Below are positions 1-7,121 of a DNA stretch of 14,512 bases, piece by piece. Source of the stretch: DASTRU01 sp035761045 (GTDB taxonomy: Bacteria > Pseudomonadota > Gammaproteobacteria > Burkholderiales > Burkholderiaceae_E); assembly GCA_035761045.1 (NCBI GenBank), contig DASTRU010000176.1, positions 1-14,512 of the forward strand, read 5' to 3'. Numbering within the stretch: position 1 is the first letter of the stretch; each line of letters begins with the position of its first letter. A program made the position numbers and the translations under genes. Below the pieces are notes generated by a model. That model was not told the origin of the DNA, made no database searches, and was given only the letters and a program-made list of their open reading frames with translations.

Positions 1-2
1 TG

Positions 3-173
3 CGTGAGCGCTGTCGCCAGGGGGCGATAAAAAAGCGCGAGTGTCCATCGCAACACGCAATTGATGCTTGGAACAAGAATCGCAGTACTTATATCAATCG
101 CCTTAATGCGAGTTTAGTTAAGCTCAATAAAGAAAACCTTAATGTCGTTAAATTAAAATTGACGGGTAAGTAA
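3..173 (+). CDS. Copy A of secreted cysteine-pair protein family (C-terminal part only)
   Basis: The reading frame is open from the window edge and ends in TAA at 171-173, so only the last 56 residues are visible. The fragment begins RERCRQG and has two cysteines nine residues apart, followed by a lysine- and asparagine-rich helical tail. This matches the C-terminal half of the copies at 634-1215, 1913-2500 and 2820-3414, which carry one cysteine pair 8-10 residues apart followed by a helix. A rho-independent terminator follows at 238-266. Function is unknown. The family link rests on cysteine spacing, charge pattern and tandem position; the direct sequence identity is low. Confidence 0.6.
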   Translation, partial: RERCRQGAIKKRECPSQHAIDAWNKNRSTYINRLNASLVKLNKENLNVVKLKLTGK

Positions 174-237
174 AAACACTTTCTGCAATGCTAAAAGCAT
201 CTCTCTGCTGCTGAGTTAAATAGTCTCGAAGTTAAGG

Positions 238-266
238 CGGCTACTGTTTCAAGCAGTAGCCGTTTT
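238..266 (+). terminator. Rho-independent terminator after copy A
   Basis: A perfect nine-base-pair stem (CGGCTACTG at 238-246 with CAGTAGCCG at 254-262) closes a seven-base loop and is followed by TTTT. It lies 65 bases after the stop of copy A. Stem and position resemble the terminator at 2543-2573 behind copy D. Confidence 0.8.
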
Positions 267-633
267 CGTATTAAAAGCTTAGAGCTTCTTGATTACTAAC
301 CAGCGCAACCATTGGCACATCGGTACATCGGCCTCACCATCTTGAGAATGGTCACATTCTGACTTCCACTGACCTCACCACGCTTATTTGTGCCATCTGC
401 CCGGTGCTTTTTTGAGGCTGCAATTTTTCGTCTCACGGTTTTTCGTGGATGAACTTCCGGGCACTAGCGATGGATGTTGTTTTAGCCCGACCCGCCTAAC
501 GCAATTGTTATTTTTCTGCAAAATTACGAATGCCCTGTGGGTAAAAGTTACCAATAACTAGTGCGGTTAAGTGAGGCGTTTAGATCGACACAAGGTTCTA
601 CTTGCGTAACTAATTCATGGGGAGTTCTGAAGA
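267..633. other. Intergenic region upstream of copy B
   Basis: No gene is visible in these 367 bases. I see no convincing sigma-70 promoter pair. AGTTACCAA at 546-554 and TAGATCG at 581-587 both recur, in the same order, upstream of copy E (2730-2738 and 2752-2758), so part of this stretch may belong to the duplicated unit. A strong ribosome binding site, GGGGAG, lies at 619-624, nine bases before the ATG of copy B. Confidence 0.5.
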
Positions 634-1215
634 ATGAAAATTACTAAACAAGAGCACGTAAGCGCGATCGCGAAAACCGTGTTAACTGCTGCGCTTAGCA
701 TAAGTTTTCTCGTGCCAGCACAAGCTGCTATTACTGATAACGTTTATACAAAAGTAGTAAACGTTGCAGCACAGGACAGAATAAGTGGAGACGAGTTAAC
801 GAAAAGAATTGGAAAACAGGGAAGCGTTGAAGCTATATCGACGCCACTTACCTCAAAAGCAAAAGCCAAAATTAATGATGCAAAAAAGGTATATGACTTG
901 GTAAGCAGGCTTGGAGACAAGGGCAGAAGACTTACTGATGACTACGTTGCTCGTGAAAAACGAGCAACGGATAAGTTAAAACAAATTCCAGTAGCGCTTC
1001 GAGATTTAAGAAAACTCACAGACGATGTTGCGAGGTGCAAGAAAACGAATAACAACAATCGTTTTTCTTGTGGAAAAGAATTGTGGTTGGTGGCCTTTCA
1101 AGAAATGAAAATTAATCGTACGGCCAAAGAATTGACGAACGTTTGTAATCAAATAAACGAAATACTTCAGCTCATGAAAATGTTGGCCAAGCAACAGCCT
1201 AACCAAAAAGGATAG
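634..1215 (+). CDS. Copy B of secreted cysteine-pair protein family (intact, 193 aa)
   Basis: The predicted product has a Sec signal peptide: basic N-terminus with Lys2, 4 and 5, hydrophobic core at about residues 11-27, and a probable AQA cleavage site at residue 31. The mature protein starts AITDN, followed by a V-x-V-A-A motif. The rest is lysine-rich and predicted helical or coiled coil. Cys135 and Cys146 (ten residues between) probably form a disulfide after export; Cys171 is extra. The ATG is well supported by GGGGAG at 619-624. A hairpin terminator follows at 1277-1313. It is flanked by diverged copies of itself. I do not recognise the family and assign no function. A periplasmic or secreted location is inferred from the signal peptide. 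Confidence 0.8.
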   Translation: MKITKQEHVSAIAKTVLTAALSISFLVPAQAAITDNVYTKVVNVAAQDRISGDELTKRIGKQGSVEAISTPLTSKAKAKINDAKKVYDLVSRLGDKGRRLTDDYVAREKRATDKLKQIPVALRDLRKLTDDVARCKKTNNNNRFSCGKELWLVAFQEMKINRTAKELTNVCNQINEILQLMKMLAKQQPNQKG

Positions 1216-1276
1216 TTTTTTAAGCTACAAAGTTTCGAAAAAGAGGCGTGTCATTAGTTGGCATTGCAGTGTTTGG

Positions 1277-1313
1277 AAAGCCTTGGTGATAAATCACTAA
1301 GGCTTTTCTTTTT
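1277..1313 (+). terminator. Rho-independent terminator after copy B
   Basis: A stem of about 12 pairs (AGCCTTGGTGAT at 1279-1290 with ATCACTAAGGCT at 1293-1304, one G-T pair) can be extended by flanking A-T pairs. The innermost pairs must open to leave a usable loop. It is followed by TTTTCTTTTT. Confidence 0.8.
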
Positions 1314-1355
1314 GGTACTTAAAGGATGAGCTTGCAAAGGCAAATCAATTAAGAG

Positions 1356-1390
1356 ACTAGCTATTTCTGATTGGTGATGGCTAGTTTTTT
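1356..1390 (+). terminator. Second terminator-like hairpin between copies B and C
   Basis: ACTAGCTA (1356-1363) pairs with TGGCTAGT (1378-1385) with one wobble, followed directly by a T run to 1390. The loop is 14 bases. It lies 43 bases past the copy B terminator, so it may be the remnant terminator of a lost copy. An overlapping alternative fold pairs GGCTAG at 1379-1384 with CTAGCC just downstream. Confidence 0.45.
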
Positions 1391-1435
1391 AACTGCTAGC
1401 CCTGTGCAGAAAACAATTAACGAGAGGTGAATACC

Positions 1436-1776
1436 ATGCACGCGAATGCGTGATGAAGAACTGCTTTTTCAAGCGTGAGCATCTCGCTTATTGCTAGAAG
1501 TCATCTTCTCTCAACTTATCCTTGGTTTGATGATTGGCAGGTAGGTCAAATACCGACGCAGCGAAAAATATAAGCGCCAAGAGAATAAGCGAACGCATGC
1601 GAAGCGGTATGAGGTTTGATCAAATCAGGAGAGCAATAGACAAAAGCGTGGAAAGATTGCGCGCCAGATACCTTGGTCTCTACAAAACATTGGGAAAAGG
1701 TAGTAAGGCAATTGAGATACGTAAGGCTTATGACGACGCGGAAAAACCGTTTTACAGCGCGGCGCCACATTACTGA
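1436..1776 (+). pseudogene. Copy C: degraded, truncated member of the secreted protein family
   Basis: The stretch 1534-1776 is open and encodes a segment that aligns with the middle of copy D: SGMRFDQIRRAIDKS here against SGLTYDAIRKKIDRN there, then LGKG in both. It has no proper start: a stop codon at 1531-1533 precedes it directly and the first usable codon is TTG. Upstream, a GAGAGGTG ribosome binding site precedes ATG at 1436, but that frame meets TGA TGA after five codons. A hydrophobic stretch (LLLEVIFSQLILGLMIG) in another frame at about 1480-1530 may be the remains of the signal peptide. The frame ends at 1776 before the cysteine pair. The gene therefore appears to have lost its secretion signal to frameshifts and its C-terminal half to truncation. 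Confidence 0.65.
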
Positions 1777-1912
1777 AGCAATACAAAACTTAATTTTTGT
1801 GAATGGCGAGTGGCGACGAAGGATTAAACGTTACTAATGATTCGCATGACCAAATAATGTTTCTGAGCACGCCTACTCGTTTTTCTTTATATCTTCGAAA
1901 AAGGTTTTGAAC

Positions 1913-2500
1913 ATGGCCACAAAAATAATATCGCGCTCTACAAACGCGTTGATTAAAGCGACGATCGTCGCAACTTTCGGGGTAATTCTTTCTGCAACCG
2001 CGCATGCCGCTGTTACCGATAACGCTGGCACAAAGCTGGTTACCATCGTTGCTTTGAAAGATAAGAGTGTGCAGTCGACAAAACAGGGCTTGTTGAGCGG
2101 GCTAACTTACGATGCCATCAGAAAAAAAATAGATAGAAATTCTGAAGACCTGCTTAAGAAGCTAAAGGATCACTATGGTTCCTTAGGAAAAGGCGACCTC
2201 TCGCGGTATTTGGCGGTTGAGCGAAAGGCAGTTAGTGATCTTGCCAGACTCAATGCGGCGTTAATAAGCATGCGAGAGAGGCAAAAAAAATGGAACTTTT
2301 GCATGATGACGAAGAATGGCAATCACAACGCATGCAGCGTAGAGAGGCTGCTCCTGTTGGTTGAAGAGACCAAAGTTAAGAATAGGCAAAAGGATCTTAA
2401 AGACAGCGGTGGAGACCTGAGGGCCTTGCTTCAAAAAATTCTCGCTATCGCAGGAAATCCCGGAAATAATGGCAGCCGCCCAAGTTCGTCACGTCGTTAA
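1913..2500 (+). CDS. Copy D of secreted cysteine-pair protein family (intact, 195 aa)
   Basis: The signal peptide has Lys4, Arg8 and Lys15, a hydrophobic core at about 16-28 and an AHA cleavage site at residue 32. The mature protein begins AVTDN and continues KLVTIVA, matching copies B and E. A lysine- and arginine-rich helical body follows. Cys130 and Cys141 have ten residues between them, exactly as in copy B. The C-terminus is a Gly/Asn/Ser/Arg-rich tail. I chose ATG 1913 because AAAAAGG at 1898-1904 lies eight bases upstream; a TTG at 1907 would sit only two bases from it. The terminator at 2543-2573 closes the unit. No function is recognised; export to the periplasm or outside is inferred. 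Confidence 0.8.
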   Translation: MATKIISRSTNALIKATIVATFGVILSATAHAAVTDNAGTKLVTIVALKDKSVQSTKQGLLSGLTYDAIRKKIDRNSEDLLKKLKDHYGSLGKGDLSRYLAVERKAVSDLARLNAALISMRERQKKWNFCMMTKNGNHNACSVERLLLLVEETKVKNRQKDLKDSGGDLRALLQKILAIAGNPGNNGSRPSSSRR

Positions 2501-2542
2501 AAAAATTGGCTGTTTTTTATAAAAATAGAACTAAAGAAAAAG

Positions 2543-2573
2543 CGGTTACTGCAAAAGCGGTAGCCGTTTTTTT
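2543..2573 (+). terminator. Rho-independent terminator after copy D
   Basis: A ten-base-pair stem with two wobbles (CGGTTACTGC at 2543-2552 with GCGGTAGCCG at 2557-2566) closes an AAAA loop and is followed by seven T. The stem is clearly related to the one at 238-262, which suggests the terminator was duplicated with the gene. Confidence 0.85.
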
Positions 2574-2819
2574 ACGAGTGAGTGGCGGACTGGCGTTGCG
2601 AAATCAACCGAATTTATTCAATTTGTTAGCTCTGGCGTTAAGCAACTGGCCGTTTGAAAATGGTTGAGGATAAAAGCTCGTTCACTAATTATTAGTTTTG
2701 TTCAAAACTCGCAATTAAGGGTGAATGGAAGTTACCAAGATAACGCTCGAGTAGATCGCTTCTTAAGCCCCTACATTGGCTACTGACTTTCGTTTTGATA
2801 AAGCGTGAGGTTCTCGAAC

Positions 2820-3414
2820 ATGGCATCGATAATTAAAAAATGTTGTTCGTGTCAACTAATGAAGTTGGTGTTAGTCGTGATGTTTGGACTAAATCTAATC
2901 AGGCCCGCGTATGCGGTAATCACTGACAATTCCAACTATAGGTTGGTCAATATTGCGGCGATGTTCGATCCCAAGGCGGCTGCGATATCAAGAGGATTGA
3001 TAAACGGCGATGACAACGCGGCAATCATTAAATCAATAACAAGCACAAGCACTTCAAAAAAAGTATTTAGAAGAGCTTAAGCGGGATTACAAAACGCTTG
3101 AACGTGTTAACACGCCCTCTGCAAAAGCTTTAATTAAGAGTCGAAATGGCCTTGAGAAGAAAGCCTCGACTAATTACGGCAGATTAAAAAACAAGATAAA
3201 TAAGCTTAAAAAAACGCCGCGGATAGAGCGTTGCCAAACGCTGGTGGGAGAAAAATTTTGCGTGCCAGTTGTTGTAAGACCGTTAAGCACCGGGGAGATA
3301 TTTACGATAGCTCGAAAAGAAGTGATCGAGCTCGAATCGAGCATCGCTGCTCTTCGTACTGCAAACCATCGATTACAACGGGAAGCTTTACGTAAAGGAA
3401 TATCGTTTAGATAG
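2820..3414 (+). pseudogene. Copy E of secreted cysteine-pair protein family, broken by a single-base frameshift
   Basis: The first frame (ATG 2820, ribosome binding site GTGAGG nine bases before it) gives a signal peptide with an AYA cleavage site at residue 32, then VITDN and RLVNIAA as in copies B and D. It stops at 3078-3080. The +1 frame, entered at the run of seven A at 3056-3062, continues as a long helical, lysine-rich segment with two cysteines eight residues apart and ends with TAG at 3412-3414. Removing one A restores a single frame of 197 residues, the length of copies B (193) and D (195). A slip in the A run is the simplest explanation, either a true mutation or a sequencing error. 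GTG at 2805 is in frame but lies inside the ribosome binding site. No T-rich terminator hairpin follows. Confidence 0.75.
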
Positions 3415-3545
3415 TCGGTGCACGAGACTTGCGCTGGTATGACCGCGTAGTTGTATATAAGAAGCGCGTCGATGGGGTTTGCCAACTAAACGCCTCGCTC
3501 ATACCCCGTGTTAAATTCCGGCGGCCTGTTTCCTCCCTAGCCGCC

Positions 3546-4385
3546 ATGCCTGTTTCACTGTCTCAATTGCCTAATGTCGCCTTCGTCGGAGGCGGCAACA
3601 TGGCGCAAGCTCTTATTGGTGGATTACATGCGCGCGGCGTGCCAAGCGTGCGCATGTTTGCCGTCGACCCTAACGACCAAGCACGCACGCATATCGCTCA
3701 ACAATGGAATGTGAATAGCGCGGCGACGATAGATGCGCGTGTGACGGATGCGCGAGTCGTGGTGCTAGCCGTCAAGCCGCAGTCCATGCGCGAGGTTTGC
3801 TCGCTTGTGCAGCCGTTCTTGCATCCACAAGCGTTGGTATTAAGCGTAGCGGCCGGCATTCGCGCGGTGGATTTAGCGCGTTGGCTAAACACTTCGCGCA
3901 TCGTGCGCACCATGCCGAATACGCCTGCGCTCGTGGGCGCCGGCATGACCGGTTTGGCTGCGTTGCCAACGGTTAGCGAACAAGAACGTGAGATCGCGCA
4001 AACCTTGATGTCAAGCGTAGGCGATGTGATGTGGGTCGACGACGAAGCCATGCTCGATGCCGTCACCGCCGTCTCGGGCAGCGGCCCCGGCTATGTGTTT
4101 TTATTTATCGAGGCGCTGGAACGCGCCGCGCGCGAGCTGGGGTTTGACGCGGTCGACGCGCGTCGGCTCGCCACCGCAACCTTTACCGGTGCCAGTACGT
4201 TAGCCGCGCGCTCCGACGAGTCGCTGACGGTGCTGCGAGAACGCGTAACGTCCAAGGGCGGCACCACGCACGCGGCCATTAGCACTATGCAATCGCACAA
4301 CGTGCCCGAGCACATTGTTCAAGGCGTGTTGGCCGCTGCGACGCGCAGCCAAGCGCTTGGCGATGAGTTTGGCCGCGCGGGGTAA
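3546..4385 (+). CDS. proC: Pyrroline-5-carboxylate reductase
   Basis: Catalyses the last step of proline synthesis, reducing 1-pyrroline-5-carboxylate with NAD(P)H in the cytoplasm. The 279-residue product has the N-terminal Rossmann glycine motif (VAFVGGGNMA, 11-20), VKPQ at 76-79, RTMPNTPALVG at 121-131, the dimer-domain motif AVSGSGPGYVF at 175-185 and the family signature VTSKGGTT at 234-241. The frame is open upstream to 3429, but those 39 residues precede the Rossmann fold and are unlike the family. ATG 3546 gives the normal length, although no strong ribosome binding site precedes it. trpC starts 24 bases downstream on the same strand, so the two are probably co-transcribed. Confidence 0.95.
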   Translation: MPVSLSQLPNVAFVGGGNMAQALIGGLHARGVPSVRMFAVDPNDQARTHIAQQWNVNSAATIDARVTDARVVVLAVKPQSMREVCSLVQPFLHPQALVLSVAAGIRAVDLARWLNTSRIVRTMPNTPALVGAGMTGLAALPTVSEQEREIAQTLMSSVGDVMWVDDEAMLDAVTAVSGSGPGYVFLFIEALERAARELGFDAVDARRLATATFTGASTLAARSDESLTVLRERVTSKGGTTHAAISTMQSHNVPEHIVQGVLAAATRSQALGDEFGRAG

Positions 4386-4409
4386 TTCCTTAGTTAATTC
4401 ATAAATCGT

Positions 4410-5207
4410 ATGAACGACATTCTTCAACGCATTCTCGCTACTAAGGCTGATGAGGTTTCGCGCGCGCGTCGGCAACGTTCGTTTGCTTCGCTTGAGGACG
4501 AAGCGCGCGAGGTGTCCGCGCCGCGTGGGTTCGCGCGTGCCATCACGCAACGCGTTTGCGCGGGCGAGGCAGCGGTGATCGCCGAGGTGAAGAAAGCATC
4601 GCCTTCGAAGGGCGTGTTGCGCGAGTTGTTTGAACCGGCGCAGATCGCGCGTAGTTATGAACGCGCGGCGGCCACGTGCTTAAGCGTGTTGACCGATCGC
4701 GAATATTTCCAAGGCGATAACGCTTACTTGCAAGCGGCGCGCGCGGCGTGCGCGTTGCCGGTGCTGCGCAAGGATTTCATCGTTGATGATTATCAAATCG
4801 TTGAAGCGCGCGCGATTGGCGCGGATGCGGTGCTGCTAATCGTTGCCGCGCTTGACGACGCGCAGTTGCGCGATCTCGAACAAGTCGCGCAAGCGTTCTC
4901 GCTCGATGTGTTGGTGGAAGTGCACGACGCGAAGGAGCTTGAGCGCGCGTTGAAGCTCACCACGCCGCTGGTGGGCATCAACAATCGTAATTTGCGGACC
5001 TTTGATGTGTCGTTGCAGACAACGATTGACTTACTCGACCGTATTCCAAACGACCGTGGGGTGGTGACCGAGTCGGGCATCCTCGCGCACGACGACGTGC
5101 GCCGCATGCGCGAGGTGGGGGTGAACGCGTTCTTGGTAGGCGAGGCATTCATGCGCGCGCCCGACCCCGGCCAGGCGCTCGCGCAATTGTTTTCAGTCGG
5201 CGTTTGA
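4410..5207 (+). CDS. trpC: Indole-3-glycerol-phosphate synthase
   Basis: Catalyses ring closure of CdRP to indole-3-glycerol phosphate in tryptophan synthesis. The 265-residue protein is a stand-alone TIM-barrel enzyme with no fused TrpF. Visible motifs are EVKKASPSKG (59-68), LTDREYFQG (94-102), LRKDF (119-123, catalytic Lys121), VLVEVH (168-172), GINNRNL (189-195), ESGI (221-224) and the phosphate-binding FLVGEAFMRAPDPG (241-254). Together these keep the expected catalytic Glu, Lys and Asn residues. It follows proC; no trpE, trpG or trpD is in the window on this side. Its 3' end overlaps the convergent peptidase gene by 15 bases. Confidence 0.96.
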   Translation: MNDILQRILATKADEVSRARRQRSFASLEDEAREVSAPRGFARAITQRVCAGEAAVIAEVKKASPSKGVLRELFEPAQIARSYERAAATCLSVLTDREYFQGDNAYLQAARAACALPVLRKDFIVDDYQIVEARAIGADAVLLIVAALDDAQLRDLEQVAQAFSLDVLVEVHDAKELERALKLTTPLVGINNRNLRTFDVSLQTTIDLLDRIPNDRGVVTESGILAHDDVRRMREVGVNAFLVGEAFMRAPDPGQALAQLFSVGV

Positions 5208-7016
5208 GCCCAGCCAGACGCGTTGTTGTTTAAGCGCGGCGCGGTCGGGTTTGTCTTGGCTGCCTAACGAGATTGACGACAACGCGGCCGCGAATTCCAC
5301 TTCGAATAAATGCAATTCATCGCGGCGAAACGCGTGCACGGCGGCGCGTTGCGAGGGCTTGTAGCGCGCGAGCAGTTTAGGTAGCGACGCGTCGGTGACG
5401 CGCAGTCCATCGATGGCGACCAGAACATCATCGGCACTTAAGCCCGCGCGTTGCGCGGCGCCGCCTTCATAGGCGGTGGCGATGACGCAATCGCCATTGC
5501 GCGCGCGAATCTTAATGTCGAGCGAGGCGGATGATTTCGCGCTTTCGTCACGCCATTCAATGCCCATCGCGTCGAATAATTTTTCGAGCGGTAATTCCGT
5601 TGTGCCATAGGCCCAATCGCGCACTTGTTTTGCGAGCGAGACGCCGGTCGCGGCTTGCGCGATGTCGACGAAGCCATCTTCGGCGAGGCCGCGCGGTGCG
5701 CCGTTATAAAAGTCGCGGCCGTATTCGCGCCACAAGACGCGCATCACGTCGTCGAGCGAGCGGCGGCCTTGGGTTTGCGTGCGGATATACAAATCAAGCG
5801 CTAATGCGACGAGCGAGCCCTTCGCGTAATAACTAATCGTGGCGTTGGGCGAGTTTTCGTCGGGCCGGTAGTACTTCGTCCACGCGTCGAACGATGCATC
5901 GGCCACGCTGTGACGTAAGCGGCCGGGCGTTTTGCGCAAATCGTTAATCGTCTTGGCCAGGTTCTTGAAGTACTGCTCGCGCGTGAGTAGGCCGGTGCGT
6001 ACGAGCGTTAAGTCGTCGTAATAGCTGGTGAAGCCTTCGAAGATCCACAGAAGGCGTGTGGCGTTGCCGGCTTGCAAGTCGTACGACGCGAACGCTTGCG
6101 GTTTGATGCGCTTGACGTTCCAGGTATGAAAGTACTCGTGCGATACGAGTCCTAAGAAGCCGCGATACGCCTCGCTGAATTCGTGTTGACCGAGCACCGG
6201 TAAGTCGTTGCGCGAGCAGAGCAACGCGGTGGAGGCGCGATGCTCCAATCCGCCATATCCATCGCCCACGGCGGTGACGAGAAAAACGTATCGATCCACG
6301 GGCGCTTGTTCGGTCTTCGGCTCGAACAAGCGAATCTGCGCTTCGCAAATGCGCTTTATGTCGTTCGTGAGGCGCTTCTCGTCGAGATTCGGCACACGAC
6401 CAGTAATCGCGACTTCATGCGGCACGCCGCACGCGTTGAATCGCAACAGCGTGAAGCGGCCAAGTTCGACGGGATGATCGATCAACTCGTCGTAATTCGC
6501 GGCCTCGTACAGGCCAAAGCCGTGGCGCTTTGCACCTCCCGCGCCGCGCGCTTCGCGCAAGGCAGTCGCTACTCTCCAATCGGAATAACGCAGGCCCGCG
6601 GGCGGATGAATGTCCACCACGCACGGGCGCTCTTCAAGCCCGAGTACACGCAAGAACACGCTCGTGCCGTTGAAGAACGCGTGGGTTTCATCCAAATGCG
6701 CGGCGCGCACGCTTAAGTCCCAGGCATACACCTCGTAGGTCAACACCAAGGGGCCATCGCACGGGGGCGCTTGCCAGGTGTGTTGATCGATCTTTGTAAG
6801 ACGTACCGCGCGGTCATTCGCGCTGGCCTTGATCGACACGATGTGTCGCGCGAAATCCCTTAGTAAATAACTGCCCGGAATCCACGCGGGTAATGCCACG
6901 CGCACGCCTTCGGCCGGCGGGTCGTCAACAGTGAGCGTGACTTCGAATAGGTGCGCGGCCGGGCGGCTGGGGATGATCGAATAACGAATTGGAGCGGGCG
7001 GGCGTGGGCGGGGCAT
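5193..7016 (-). CDS. M61-family metallopeptidase (glycyl-aminopeptidase-like) with PDZ domain
   Basis: The 607-residue protein matches the M61 peptidase layout: an N-terminal beta domain (about 10-200), the catalytic domain with HEYFH at 293-297 (HExxH zinc site and catalytic Glu294), and the downstream zinc ligand candidate Glu327 in FEGFTSYYDD. The GGLEHRAS segment at 255-262, typical of the family, is also present. A PDZ-like domain follows at about 500-570, with GDCVIATAYEGGAAQRAGL. No signal peptide is visible, so a cytoplasmic location is likely. Substrate is unknown; characterised relatives release N-terminal Gly or Ala. The gene is last in the run mocA-argC-M61, 105 bases after argC. 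The ATG at 7016 has only a weak ribosome binding site. Confidence 0.9.
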   Translation of the reverse strand: MPRPRPPAPIRYSIIPSRPAAHLFEVTLTVDDPPAEGVRVALPAWIPGSYLLRDFARHIVSIKASANDRAVRLTKIDQHTWQAPPCDGPLVLTYEVYAWDLSVRAAHLDETHAFFNGTSVFLRVLGLEERPCVVDIHPPAGLRYSDWRVATALREARGAGGAKRHGFGLYEAANYDELIDHPVELGRFTLLRFNACGVPHEVAITGRVPNLDEKRLTNDIKRICEAQIRLFEPKTEQAPVDRYVFLVTAVGDGYGGLEHRASTALLCSRNDLPVLGQHEFSEAYRGFLGLVSHEYFHTWNVKRIKPQAFASYDLQAGNATRLLWIFEGFTSYYDDLTLVRTGLLTREQYFKNLAKTINDLRKTPGRLRHSVADASFDAWTKYYRPDENSPNATISYYAKGSLVALALDLYIRTQTQGRRSLDDVMRVLWREYGRDFYNGAPRGLAEDGFVDIAQAATGVSLAKQVRDWAYGTTELPLEKLFDAMGIEWRDESAKSSASLDIKIRARNGDCVIATAYEGGAAQRAGLSADDVLVAIDGLRVTDASLPKLLARYKPSQRAAVHAFRRDELHLFEVEFAAALSSISLGSQDKPDRAALKQQRVWLGSNAD

Positions 7017-7121
7017 TGCGACGTTGGCCGTGGCATCGGCACTGAAACGATGGAGGCTTGCAGCCTAACGCACATCACGCCGTTGCCACGCTGGCGAACC
7101 GCACACGCGGTCGCGCGAGTC

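Noticed and set aside
3053..3066. Programmed -1 frameshift (dnaX-like A-AAA-AAA heptamer) in copy E
   Set aside because: The -1 frame stops immediately (AGT ATT TAG). The homologous frame needs a +1 shift, so an extra A is the simpler reading.
3429..3545. 39-residue N-terminal extension of proC
   Set aside because: It precedes the Rossmann fold, has no family similarity, and ATG 3546 gives the normal P5C reductase length.
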